Origin: Bacteroides sp.
GTDB lineage: Bacteria > Bacteroidota > Bacteroidia > Bacteroidales > Muribaculaceae
Direction: 5' to 3'
DNA length: 37,898 nt
Assembly (NCBI GenBank): GCA_014802045.1
Contig: JAAVDA010000017.1
Coordinates: 95,449-133,346, forward strand
Under the pieces are notes generated by a model that saw only the letters and a program-made list of their open reading frames with translations, had not been told where the DNA came from and searched no databases. Positions 1 to 7,980 of this stretch are shown in pieces. Numbering within the stretch: position 1 is the first letter of the stretch; each line of letters starts with the position of its first letter. Position numbers and translations under genes: made by a program.

Positions 1-1
1 T

Positions 2-196
2 CTGATGAGGTCGCCGATGGAAAGCTTCAATATGCTCATGGATCCGGGCGATCTTCTGGAGAAAATCGACGCACGTCTCGCAATGGACAACGTAACGGCA
101 TCAGATTTTGAAATCCTGACGCATCTCAGGGAAAGTATTTCAGAGGATGACAACAGCTATATCCTGCATGGAAATTATAAGAACCGGACTCGATAA
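2..196 (+). CDS. 3' end of an unidentified gene (partial)
   Basis: This frame is open from the left window edge to a TAA at 194-196, giving about 64 residues. An internal ATG at 5 exists, but the frame is open right up to the edge, so it is more likely the C-terminus of a longer protein. The visible part is acidic and looks helical, with no signal peptide, membrane segment or catalytic motif I recognise. The following helicase gene has its own promoter-like element, so this gene is probably a separate transcription unit. Function is unknown; it could also be a short complete protein starting at 5 or 20. Confidence 0.5.
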   Translation: MMRSPMESFNMLMDPGDLLEKIDARLAMDNVTASDFEILTHLRESISEDDNSYILHGNYKNRTR

Positions 197-251
197 TTCG
201 AATCAATAGCAGTTGCGGCAGATGGGGTGAGGATATTCCGGAATAAAGCCG

Positions 252-259
252 TAACTTTG
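252..259 (+). promoter_or_regulatory. Bacteroidetes -7 promoter element just before the helicase start
   Basis: TAACTTTG matches the Bacteroidetes -7 consensus TAnnTTTG exactly. The helicase ATG lies five bases after the final G, so transcription would start at or within a few bases of the ATG, giving a leaderless or nearly leaderless message. I see no clear TTG/TTTG -33 element at the usual spacing, so strength is uncertain. Confidence 0.5.
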
Positions 260-264
260 CGGGC

Positions 265-1677
265 ATGGATACCCGGGAATTCGCAGAGAGGATATTTCTC
301 AATCTACCCTACAGCCCTAATGACCAGCAGATACAGCTGATAGCGGCTCTCGCTCGCTTCTGCTCGGGGGAGACGCCGAGCGATTCGGTGTTTCTGCTCA
401 ACGGCTACGCCGGCACCGGTAAGACATCGGTGACCGGCGCTCTCGTAAGGGCTCTGCGCGAGGTGAGGATGCCATCCGTGCTGCTTGCGCCCACAGGGAG
501 AGCGGCCAAGGTGTTTGGCGCATTTGCACGCCATCAGGCCTATACCATCCACCGGCGCATATATAAGGCGGCTCCGACAGGTATGGGCTACGGTTGGGGC
601 GAAGTGGCCGACAATACGGCCCGGAACACGGTGTTTATAGTCGACGAGGCATCGATGATAGGCGAAGACAGCGGAGAGGGCCGCGGCAATTTGCTTGAAG
701 ATCTGATTCACTATGTGTATTCCGGCGAAGGATGCCGGATGATACTTTTAGGTGATACAGCGCAGCTGCCTCCGGTGGGGTGCGCCGAGAGTCCGGCCAT
801 GAATCCTGCCCGGCTGCGGTCTTACGGTCTGAGAGTGACGAGGGCTGTGATGACCGAGGTGGTGCGTCAGGGGAGCCGGTCGGGAATACTCTTCAACGCC
901 ACATGGCTCCGCAAGGCGATGCGCATGCCAGAGCTGCCGGAGCCACAGATAAGGCTGAAAGGATTTGACGATGTGGTGCTCTCACCGGGCGAGGAGCTGC
1001 AGGACGAGATAGAGCATTGCTACGCTTCGGCCGGAATCGAGGAAACGATAGTGGTGACCCGCTCCAACAGGCGCGCCACACAGTTTAACCTCGCCATCCG
1101 CTCGGGAATACTCGGCCGGGAGGAGGAGCTGACGCGCGACGAGCGGCTGCTCGTGGCCAAAAACAATTATCTCTGGAGCGCCAAGGTGAAGGGGCTTGAT
1201 TTCATAGCCAACGGTGATGTGGCCGTGGTGAGCCGTATTCACTCCACGGAGCAGAAATACGGTGTGAGGTTTGCCGACGTGACCCTCACCCTTCCAGACC
1301 GCGGCGTGGAGGTTGACTGCAAGATTATGCTCGACTCGCTCACCTCCGACACTCCGGCTCTGGCGCCCGACAAAGCGGCCGGGATGCTTGAGGCGTTCAT
1401 GACAGACCCAAATCTCTTTACAGCCGACACTCCCCTACCTACACGCAGAAGATTGGCGCGGACCGATCCGTGGCTCAACGCGCTTCAGGTGAAATATGCC
1501 TATGCAGTGACATGCCATAAGTCGCAGGGCGGACAGTGGCAGGAGGTGTTCGTAGACATGGGCTACATCCCGCCTGAATCGCGGGGTCTGGATTTCTATA
1601 GATGGCTCTACACATCGGTGACACGAGCCACAAAACGGCTCCATCTCATAAATCCCGACGTTAAACTTATTGAATAA
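265..1677 (+). CDS. RecD-like ATP-dependent DNA helicase (superfamily 1)
   Basis: This 470-residue protein carries the SF1B/RecD2-type helicase motifs in order. Walker A is GYAGTGKTS (residues 47-55), Walker B is FIVDEASMI, motif III is LLGDTAQLPPVG, and the UvrD-like C-terminal part has the TCHKSQGGQW motif followed by YTSVTRATKRL (motif VI with its arginine). It should unwind DNA using ATP in the cytoplasm during repair or recombination. It lacks the long N-terminal extension of full RecD2 and fits the shorter family common in Bacteroidetes, often annotated as 'AAA family ATPase' or 'ATP-dependent RecD-like DNA helicase'. The start at 265 is chosen because a -7 promoter element ends at 259 and the protein is complete from here. 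The exact biological role is not shown by the sequence. Confidence 0.88.
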   Translation: MDTREFAERIFLNLPYSPNDQQIQLIAALARFCSGETPSDSVFLLNGYAGTGKTSVTGALVRALREVRMPSVLLAPTGRAAKVFGAFARHQAYTIHRRIYKAAPTGMGYGWGEVADNTARNTVFIVDEASMIGEDSGEGRGNLLEDLIHYVYSGEGCRMILLGDTAQLPPVGCAESPAMNPARLRSYGLRVTRAVMTEVVRQGSRSGILFNATWLRKAMRMPELPEPQIRLKGFDDVVLSPGEELQDEIEHCYASAGIEETIVVTRSNRRATQFNLAIRSGILGREEELTRDERLLVAKNNYLWSAKVKGLDFIANGDVAVVSRIHSTEQKYGVRFADVTLTLPDRGVEVDCKIMLDSLTSDTPALAPDKAAGMLEAFMTDPNLFTADTPLPTRRRLARTDPWLNALQVKYAYAVTCHKSQGGQWQEVFVDMGYIPPESRGLDFYRWLYTSVTRATKRLHLINPDVKLIE

Positions 1678-1711
1678 CCGCAGCAACGACCTCTATGTGG
1701 AGATTTTTTTG

Positions 1712-1719
1712 TAAGTTTG
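1712..1719 (+). promoter_or_regulatory. Bacteroidetes -7 promoter element of the phosphoesterase operon
   Basis: TAAGTTTG fits TAnnTTTG. It lies in the 68-base gap after the helicase stop, with the likely DHH start (ATG 1746) about 26 bases downstream. No convincing -33 TTTG is visible at 19-21 bases upstream. It probably starts the operon that runs through the lipoprotein and glmM genes. Confidence 0.5.
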
Positions 1720-1745
1720 CAACTTGAAAAAGCCAATCGTTGCGC

Positions 1746-2813
1746 ATGAATCTGACAGAAATCATAAGCCGGACTCAGGTAGATGAGGTTGCCACACTGC
1801 TCGGCAGAGCAAAGAAGGTGGTGATTACCTGCCATATGACCCCCGACGGAGATGCCCTCGGGTCTTCTCTGGCTCTGGCCAACATCCTTGCGGCAAGAGG
1901 CTACTATGCCCATGTCGTGACGCCCGACACTCCTCCCCGCTCTCTTGATTTTCTGCCGGGAGTGTGCGACATAGTGATCGCATCACGCTACACTGAGAAA
2001 GCCAGGATGCTACTCACCACCGCCGACCTTATTTTCTGTCTGGATTATAATGCCATAAAGAGAATAGACCGTCTCGGCCCGCTGCTTGAGCAGGCTAAGG
2101 CTCCGAGAGTGATGGTTGACCATCATCTTGACCCCGAGCCAATGGCTGATGTGGTGATTTCACATCCCGAAGCATCATCTACATGCTCGCTGCTCTATCA
2201 TCTCATAGATGCTCTCGGGTGGGCGGCAGACATATCGCCGGAGGCCGCCACATGCATCTATACCGGCATGCTCACCGACACCGGCAATTTCTCCTACAAT
2301 TCAAATGATCCCGACCTCTATCTCATCATAGCCCGACTGCTTGAACGCGGGCTTGACAAGGACCGGGTGTATACTCTTGCCTGGAACACCAACCGTCCAA
2401 ACAGACTGCGGCTGTGTGGCTACGCTCTCTGCCATAAAATGCAGCTTATACAGCCCCACAAGATGGCTCTCACCATCCTCACCCGCGGAGAGCTCGATGA
2501 GTATGGCTATATAAAGGGTGATACCGAAGGGCTGGTCAACAAACCGCTGAGCATACCCGGGATAGTCTACAGCGCCTATATCCGCCAGGATGAAGACAAT
2601 TATGTGAAAGTGTCCATGCGGAGTGTGGGCGATTTTCCCGTCAATCTCATCTGCGAGCAGCTCTTTGGCGGAGGAGGCCATCTGAATGCCGCCGGCGGAG
2701 AATATCACGGTCCTCTCGACGAAGCCGTAAAAAAACTCCTCGATGCGCTCCCCGACTACGACCGATACCTTCCGGCCGACACAACCACGGCAACCTGTAA
2801 TAACAATCAATGA
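1746..2813 (+). CDS. nrnA: DHH/DHHA1 family phosphoesterase (NrnA-like oligoribonuclease / pAp phosphatase)
   Basis: This is a bimodular DHH protein of 355 residues. The N-terminal DHH domain has DGDALGSSLAL (DxD metal site), FCLDYNAIKRI, the signature VDHHLDPE and the TDTGNF motif. The C-terminal DHHA1 domain ends with GGGGHLNAAGGE, which binds substrate. The family degrades very short RNAs (nanoRNA) and often dephosphorylates 3'-phosphoadenosine 5'-phosphate in the cytoplasm, using Mn2+. An upstream TTG at 1740 is in frame, but ATG 1746 fits better with family N-termini and with the -7 element at 1712. The next gene follows after 15 bases, suggesting one transcript. Which substrate dominates cannot be read from the sequence. 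Confidence 0.88.
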   Translation: MNLTEIISRTQVDEVATLLGRAKKVVITCHMTPDGDALGSSLALANILAARGYYAHVVTPDTPPRSLDFLPGVCDIVIASRYTEKARMLLTTADLIFCLDYNAIKRIDRLGPLLEQAKAPRVMVDHHLDPEPMADVVISHPEASSTCSLLYHLIDALGWAADISPEAATCIYTGMLTDTGNFSYNSNDPDLYLIIARLLERGLDKDRVYTLAWNTNRPNRLRLCGYALCHKMQLIQPHKMALTILTRGELDEYGYIKGDTEGLVNKPLSIPGIVYSAYIRQDEDNYVKVSMRSVGDFPVNLICEQLFGGGGHLNAAGGEYHGPLDEAVKKLLDALPDYDRYLPADTTTATCNNNQ

Positions 2814-2828
2814 TATTAATTCCCGACT

Positions 2829-3416
2829 ATGGTTCACTTAAATAAATCTGTGCTTATGCGCAGCTGCATGATTCTCTTTGCCGCTGTGGCTACAATGCTT
2901 ACCCAGAGCTGCGACGACAGCAAAAGCTATGCCGAACTACTGGCCGAAGAAAACTCATCCGTCAACCGCTTTCTGGCCGACCAGCGTGTGGTGTCGGAGC
3001 TTCCGGCAGACAATAAATTCATCACTGGCGAAGATGCCCCCTATTATCCTCTCGACAATGAGGGCAATCTGTATATGCAGGTGATTTCCATCGGCACAGG
3101 AGAAATGGCCGAAGACAATCAGCTTATCTATTTCCGTTTCACCCGCTATGCGCTCTCCTACTACGCTTCAGGCGAGGAGATGGAAGGAGAAGGTAACAGC
3201 GAGAACCCTGAATATGGCAACATGGCATTCAGATATGGCAACTACACCCTCTCCTCGTCATCGCAGTGGGGCACCGGCATTCAGGAGCCTCTCAAATATC
3301 TGCCCATAGGGAGCGAAATCCGTCTGATCGTGAAATCACAGTGGGGCTGGACCTCCGAAATCTCCAATGTGCAGCCTTTCCTCTACCACATCCGTTATTA
3401 TTCCTCGCAAATTTAA
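2829..3416 (+). CDS. DUF4827 lipoprotein (FKBP-like fold)
   Basis: The 195-residue protein has a lipoprotein signal peptide: a basic start, a hydrophobic stretch, and a lipobox ending LTQSC with the acceptor cysteine near residue 28, followed by acidic residues (CDDSKS), as often seen in Bacteroidetes surface or periplasmic lipoproteins. The rest resembles the DUF4827 family, whose members look like FKBP-type peptidyl-prolyl isomerase domains. I see no way to tell whether isomerase activity is retained. An internal ATG a few codons in (MRSCM) could also be the start. It sits between the DHH phosphoesterase (15 bases) and glmM (21 bases); this order is familiar from Bacteroidales genomes, and co-transcription is likely. 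Its function is unknown. Confidence 0.75.
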   Translation: MVHLNKSVLMRSCMILFAAVATMLTQSCDDSKSYAELLAEENSSVNRFLADQRVVSELPADNKFITGEDAPYYPLDNEGNLYMQVISIGTGEMAEDNQLIYFRFTRYALSYYASGEEMEGEGNSENPEYGNMAFRYGNYTLSSSSQWGTGIQEPLKYLPIGSEIRLIVKSQWGWTSEISNVQPFLYHIRYYSSQI

Positions 3417-3437
3417 TATCCTAAACATACCCCAACA

Positions 3438-4823
3438 ATGGCACTCATCAAATCAATTTCAGGCATCCGCGGCACAATTGGCGGTGCCCCCGGCGAAGGA
3501 CTCTCGCCACTTGATATCGTGAAATTTACCGCCGCATATGCAACATTCATACGCCGCACCACAACCCGCACATCCAACGTTATCGTGGTGGGTCGCGACG
3601 CACGCCTCTCCGGAGAGATGGTGAGCGGCATCGTTGTTTCCACTCTCTGCGGCATGGGATTTGATGTTGTCAATATCGGCCTCGCCTCTACTCCCACCAC
3701 CGAAGTGGCCGTTGTGGCCGAAGGAGCCTGCGGCGGCATAATCATCACCGCATCCCACAACCCCACCCAGTGGAACGCCCTGAAGCTCCTCAACGAGCAG
3801 GGAGAATTCCTCAACGATGCCCAGGGCAAAGAGGTGCTCGCCATTGCAGCCGACGACTCTTATAAGTTTGCCGACGTGATGGAGCTCGGCCACGAACAGA
3901 TCAACACCACCTACAACCGCAAGCACATAGACCAGGTGCTCGCCCTTGATCTCGTGGACCGCGACGCGATTGCCAAAGCCAACTTCACTGTGGCGGTAGA
4001 TGCTGTCAACTCCGTAGGCGGCATCGTCATCCCCCAGTTGCTCCGTGCGCTCGGCGTGAAAAACATTGTAGAGCTCAACTGTGAGGCTACCGGACACTTC
4101 GCCCACACTCCCGAGCCGATTCCCGAAAACCTCACCCAGATATCCGACCTGATGAAAGAGGGTCGTGCAGATGTGGGCTTCGTGGTAGACCCCGATGTAG
4201 ACCGTCTGGCTATCGTGATGGAAAACGGCGAGATGTTTGTGGAAGAATACACCCTTGTGGCTGTGGCCGATTATGTGCTTTCAAAGACCCCCGGCTCAAC
4301 CGTGTCTAACCTCAGCTCTTCGCGCGCCCTGCGCGACGTGACCGAACGTCACGGCTGCAGCTACTCGGCATCGGCCGTGGGCGAGGTAAACGTTACCACC
4401 AAGATGAAAGAGACCGGAGCTGTGATAGGCGGCGAGGGCAATGGCGGAGTGATCTATCCCGCCGCCCACTATGGCCGTGATGCTCTTGTGGGTGTGGCTC
4501 TATTCCTCACCCTGCTTGCAAAGAGCGGCAAGAAGGTGTCGGAACTCAAGCAGACCTATCCCCCTTATGCCATTGCCAAAAACAAGATTGAGCTCACCCC
4601 CGACATTGATGTAGATGCGATTCTCGCCGAGGTGAAAAACCGCTTTGCCAACGAAAAAATCACCGATATCGACGGTGTGAAGATTGATTTCGCTGATTCG
4701 TGGGTTCATCTCCGCAAGAGCAACACCGAGCCTATCATCCGAATCTACTCGGAAGCTTCGACCATGGAAGCCGCAGAGGCATTAGCCGGACGTATTAAGG
4801 AAGTCATCGCCTCCATGGCATGA
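3438..4823 (+). CDS. glmM: Phosphoglucosamine mutase (phosphohexomutase family)
   Basis: The protein has 461 residues, typical of the alpha-D-phosphohexomutases. The active-site serine loop is TASHNP (serine at about residue 106), the Mg2+ loop is DPDVDR, the sugar-binding loop is GEGNGG, and the C-terminal phosphate-binding loop is RKSNTEPIIRI. The expected reaction is glucosamine-6-phosphate to glucosamine-1-phosphate, feeding UDP-GlcNAc for peptidoglycan, LPS and capsule. A phosphomannomutase or phosphoglucomutase role cannot be fully excluded from motifs alone. Its context (lipoprotein before; NlpC/P60 wall peptidase and PAP2 phosphatase after) favours an envelope role. The stop overlaps the next start as ATGA, implying translational coupling. 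Confidence 0.9.
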   Translation: MALIKSISGIRGTIGGAPGEGLSPLDIVKFTAAYATFIRRTTTRTSNVIVVGRDARLSGEMVSGIVVSTLCGMGFDVVNIGLASTPTTEVAVVAEGACGGIIITASHNPTQWNALKLLNEQGEFLNDAQGKEVLAIAADDSYKFADVMELGHEQINTTYNRKHIDQVLALDLVDRDAIAKANFTVAVDAVNSVGGIVIPQLLRALGVKNIVELNCEATGHFAHTPEPIPENLTQISDLMKEGRADVGFVVDPDVDRLAIVMENGEMFVEEYTLVAVADYVLSKTPGSTVSNLSSSRALRDVTERHGCSYSASAVGEVNVTTKMKETGAVIGGEGNGGVIYPAAHYGRDALVGVALFLTLLAKSGKKVSELKQTYPPYAIAKNKIELTPDIDVDAILAEVKNRFANEKITDIDGVKIDFADSWVHLRKSNTEPIIRIYSEASTMEAAEALAGRIKEVIASMA

Positions 4824-5812
4824 TAGCCCGGCTTTTCCGTAAAATAGCACTCACCGCACTTCTGCTCCCCGCCCTGGCGCGGGGAGCGGGTGCTGACTCC
4901 GCCCCCTCCGTCCCTTCCGGACGCTGGGGGCTGGTCAATATTCCGGTGGCGTGCGTGAGAGCTCTTCCGTCGCATTCTTCAGAGCTGTCCACTCAGGCAG
5001 TGGCCGGCACTCCCCTCCGGCTCACGGAGAAAGATGGCGAATGGTGGGCCGTGACTCTCCCCGACGGATATGAAGGATTTGTCAACGAATCGTCTGTGGA
5101 GCCTCTCGACTCTGCGGCCTTTGACCGCTGGCGCACAGCACCACGCATGGTCATTATAGCCGACGGAGTCACGACCTTGCGCTCGGACACAACCGGCTAT
5201 GAGTCTCCCGCCTCAGTAATCGCGCCTCTCACCGGAGGAGCTATTGTGGAGGCTTCGGGAGAATGGCACGGAAAATTCACCCGGGTGGCTCTCCCCGACG
5301 GACGCACCGGCTTTGTGCCCTCTGAAAGCGTGATGGAGATTGACGAATGGAGCTCACGTCCCTTCAGTCCGCAACTCGCTGTGGAGACAGCCCGGGCCAT
5401 GATGGGCGCACCCTATCTATGGGGAGGCACATCGTCGCTTGCTCCCGACTGCTCCGGGCTGGTGAAGTGTGCGTGGCTTGCAAACGGAATAATCGTGCCG
5501 CGCGACGCCTCTCAGCAGGCGGAGGCCGGAATGGATATTCCAGTAAACCGACCCGATCTATGGATGCCGGCCGACCTTCTGTTTTTCACCAATGCAGCCG
5601 GAACCCGCATCACCCATGTGGCCATATATGACAGAAATGGAGGTTTCGTCCATTCCTCCGGAAGAGTTAAACCAGGACATATAGACCCTGCACATCCCGA
5701 CAGCGACGGGAGGAGAGTATTCAGCGTGAGCCGCTTCGCAGGCTGTGAGTCCACCCCCGGAATCATACGCGTGGCCAACCATCCATGGTATTTTATCCAA
5801 TCCTCAGAATGA
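4820..5812 (+). CDS. Secreted NlpC/P60 cell-wall peptidase with SH3 domains
   Basis: The 330-residue protein starts with a signal peptide (basic MIARLFRK, hydrophobic core, cleavage probably after residue 21-25). Two bacterial SH3-like segments follow (about 37-95 and 108-175), both containing the WxxVxLPDGxxGFV pattern, and then a C-terminal NlpC/P60 domain. The catalytic cysteine is in PDCSGLVKCAW (C211), the histidine in THVAIYD (H266), and the third polar residue is probably H278 in FVHSSG. Proteins of this type cut peptidoglycan stem peptides, often gamma-D-Glu to diamino acid bonds, in the periplasm. The start overlaps the glmM stop by ATGA, and its own stop overlaps the PAP2 start in the same way. 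Confidence 0.88.
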   Translation: MIARLFRKIALTALLLPALARGAGADSAPSVPSGRWGLVNIPVACVRALPSHSSELSTQAVAGTPLRLTEKDGEWWAVTLPDGYEGFVNESSVEPLDSAAFDRWRTAPRMVIIADGVTTLRSDTTGYESPASVIAPLTGGAIVEASGEWHGKFTRVALPDGRTGFVPSESVMEIDEWSSRPFSPQLAVETARAMMGAPYLWGGTSSLAPDCSGLVKCAWLANGIIVPRDASQQAEAGMDIPVNRPDLWMPADLLFFTNAAGTRITHVAIYDRNGGFVHSSGRVKPGHIDPAHPDSDGRRVFSVSRFAGCESTPGIIRVANHPWYFIQSSE

Positions 5813-6420
5813 AGAAGAATCTCCCTGCCATATTGGTTACTCTCCTGGCCATTCTCATGCCGCTACAGGCTCTATGTAGCGACCCCGGCCAAAAGGCGCA
5901 TCACTATTACCTGGATGATATAGGCCAGTTTATGCCTACTATCGGTGGAGTGGTGCTGTCTGCCGCCGGCATACAGGCCCGTCACTCAGTGAAAGAACGC
6001 CTGGCTGTGACTCTTACCTCGATGGCTCTGTGCGAAGCCGGGGTATGGACTCTCAAACACACCATCCATTCCACACGCCCTGACGGCACCGACCGCCATT
6101 CTTTCCCCTCGGGGCATACGGCCAGAGCATTCAGAGGAGCCGAGATTGTGCGCACCGAATTCGGCTGGGGATGGGGTGCGGGAGCCTATGCCGTGGCAGC
6201 CGGAGTGGGAGCGCTCCGCATCCACCACCACCGTCACCGATTCGGCGATGTGGCGGCCGGGGCTGCCTACGGATTTCTCTCTGCGCGCGCGGCCTACTGG
6301 CTCCTGCCGCTCGAACGCAAGCTGTTCGGCTGGGACAAATCGACTGTCACTGCCATGGCTCTGCCGGTTTGCAATCTGCCCGGACGCACTTTCGGTGCAT
6401 CCGTAGCCATAGTTTTCTAA
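5809..6420 (+). CDS. PAP2 superfamily membrane-associated phosphatase
   Basis: The full PAP2 signature is visible in 203 residues: KxxxxxxRP (K83 to RP 90-91), PSGH (100-103) and RxxxxxHxxxD (R137, H143, D147). The start is ATG 5809, which overlaps the preceding TGA as ATGA; an in-frame ATG at 5785 lies inside the previous gene and is less likely. A signal-like hydrophobic N-terminus (residues 6-22) suggests export, so the active site probably faces the periplasm. Relatives hydrolyse lipid phosphates such as phosphatidic acid or undecaprenyl pyrophosphate. Location beside GlmM and a wall peptidase makes a carrier-lipid or lipid A phosphatase role plausible, but that is inference. The next gene follows after 14 bases. 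Confidence 0.85.
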   Translation: MKKNLPAILVTLLAILMPLQALCSDPGQKAHHYYLDDIGQFMPTIGGVVLSAAGIQARHSVKERLAVTLTSMALCEAGVWTLKHTIHSTRPDGTDRHSFPSGHTARAFRGAEIVRTEFGWGWGAGAYAVAAGVGALRIHHHRHRFGDVAAGAAYGFLSARAAYWLLPLERKLFGWDKSTVTAMALPVCNLPGRTFGASVAIVF

Positions 6421-6434
6421 AATACTCTTCCATA

Positions 6435-7787
6435 ATGAGAAAAATATTAATCTCCGCTTTATTACTCACAGCAGCGACAGCCTCTGCCTCCCCCGCCATA
6501 ATTGATACAACCGGCGTGGGAAACCGACTCAGCGTGTGGTTTGACTACTACCTGTCGGGCAATGCACCTGCGCCATTCACTCCCGATATTAAATTCAAGC
6601 AAGCTCAGAACGAGGAGATGACACGGATGGTGTGGGACGCATGGTGCCGCGCCAACAATGCCTTTGACGAAGAGAAACTGCCGCATCTCACACCGCTTTC
6701 CGACGACTCAGCTTCATGGCAGATTCCTCCTTCGCTGGAGCCGAAAGCAGTGATGACCTTCCGCTACGGTTCAAAAGGCTCACGCCCGGAAGCCGGATAC
6801 CCTCTGTTTCTTTACATTCATGGTTCGGGAGAGCCCTCCCGCGAATGGGCCAACGGACTCCACTTCGGAAAAACTTTTGAAGACTCTCCGTCGGTCTATT
6901 TCATACCCCGCATACCCAACACCGGCGAATGGTATCGCTGGTATCAGCGCGGCAAGCAATTTGCATGGGAACGCCTCCTCAGGCAAGGCTTCGTGTCGGG
7001 AGAAATTGACCCAGACAAGGTGTACTTTTTCGGCATATCCGAGGGAGGCTACGGTTCGCAGCGTCTGGCCTCATTCTATGCCGATTATCTTGCTGGAGCC
7101 GGACCGATGGCCGGAGGCGAACCTCTTAGAAACGCCCCTGCCGAAAACTGCCGCAACATAGCATTCTCCCTGCGCACGGGCGATCAGGACTTCGGGTTCT
7201 ACCGCGACCGCCTCACCCGCTCCACGCTTGCGGCATTCGATAGCCTTAAGGCAGCCAACCCCGAGGATTTCAACCATTGGATTGAGCTCATACCCGGCAA
7301 AGGCCACGCGATAGACTACACTCCTACAACCCCCTGGCTTCGAAAATCCACACGCAACCCATGGCCCAGAAGAGTGAGCTGGGAAAATTTTGAGATGGAC
7401 GGACGCAAGCGCAACGCATTCTATAATCTCGCTGTCTACGAACCAGACACCCTAAAGGGACGCACACGCTACGAGATGAATATAGACCGCAACGTGGTGA
7501 CTCTCACAGTAGACCGAGTGGAATACGTGACCACCGAAAGCGATCCCCGCTGGGGCATAGAGATGGCATTCTATCGTAAATATACTCCTGCCACAGGGGG
7601 GAGTGTAACGATTTATCTAAACTCCCACCTCGTAGACCTCAACAAACCGGTCACTGTAATAATCAACGGGGTGAAAGCCTTCAAAGGCAAACTCCCCCTC
7701 ACTCTGGACAACCTCGTTGAATCGTGTGCGCTCTTCTATGACCCCCGGCGCCTGTTTCCGGCCTCTGTGACGCTACCGGTGAAATAA
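6435..7787 (+). CDS. Secreted alpha/beta hydrolase, esterase/PHB depolymerase-like
   Basis: From ATG 6435 the product has 450 residues, starting with a clear signal peptide (MRKILISALLLTAATASASP). The alpha/beta-hydrolase core shows an oxyanion-type HGSG motif (129-132), the nucleophile elbow GISEGGYGS (serine 202), an aspartate in RTGDQDFGF and a histidine in GKGHAID. This resembles exported esterases distantly related to polyhydroxybutyrate depolymerases. The C-terminal part, of roughly 130 residues, looks like a beta-rich accessory domain. The substrate is unknown; a carbohydrate ester is possible. The frame is open further upstream, back to 6171, inside the PAP2 gene, but the signal peptide decides the start. 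The gene is followed by a strong inverted repeat, so the operon probably ends here. Confidence 0.75.
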   Translation: MRKILISALLLTAATASASPAIIDTTGVGNRLSVWFDYYLSGNAPAPFTPDIKFKQAQNEEMTRMVWDAWCRANNAFDEEKLPHLTPLSDDSASWQIPPSLEPKAVMTFRYGSKGSRPEAGYPLFLYIHGSGEPSREWANGLHFGKTFEDSPSVYFIPRIPNTGEWYRWYQRGKQFAWERLLRQGFVSGEIDPDKVYFFGISEGGYGSQRLASFYADYLAGAGPMAGGEPLRNAPAENCRNIAFSLRTGDQDFGFYRDRLTRSTLAAFDSLKAANPEDFNHWIELIPGKGHAIDYTPTTPWLRKSTRNPWPRRVSWENFEMDGRKRNAFYNLAVYEPDTLKGRTRYEMNIDRNVVTLTVDRVEYVTTESDPRWGIEMAFYRKYTPATGGSVTIYLNSHLVDLNKPVTVIINGVKAFKGKLPLTLDNLVESCALFYDPRRLFPASVTLPVK

Positions 7788-7825
7788 ACAAGCTCTCAAA
7801 GCACATATCAAGACTTTATAACGGG

Positions 7826-7866
7826 TAACTGCGTGGAACGTTCGCATCATACGTTCCACGCAGTTA
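7826..7866. terminator. Strong inverted repeat between the esterase gene and parA
   Basis: A perfect 16-bp stem: the left arm TAACTGCGTGGAACGT (7826-7841) and right arm ACGTTCCACGCAGTTA (7851-7866) surround a 9-base loop. Only a short T/A-rich tail (TTTACA) follows, so it is not a textbook Rho-independent terminator, yet the stem is strong. It may stop the upstream operon in either direction. The 193-base gap 7788-7980 otherwise holds only the parA promoter. Confidence 0.6.
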
Positions 7867-7917
7867 TTTACATTAGCGGCCAGTTATGAACATTTAACGC
7901 TTTTAGCCTCTTTGTAT

Positions 7918-7950
7918 GTTGGTTATCAAACAAAAAACCACGTACTTTGC
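7918..7950 (+). promoter_or_regulatory. parAB promoter
   Basis: A -33-like GTTG (7918-7921) and a -7-like TACTTTGC (7943-7950) are separated by 21 bases. The second is the one-base-shorter variant of TAnnTTTG common in Bacteroidales. The parA ATG is at 7981, leaving a leader of roughly 25 bases. It likely drives parA, parB and perhaps the genes after them. Confidence 0.55.
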
Positions 7951-7980
7951 AATCAGTAACAAACAACCGCTTCATTATCT

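Noticed and set aside
2301-2837. Minus-strand open frame of 178 codons
   Set aside because: It overlaps the conserved C-terminal DHHA1 part of the phosphoesterase on the other strand.
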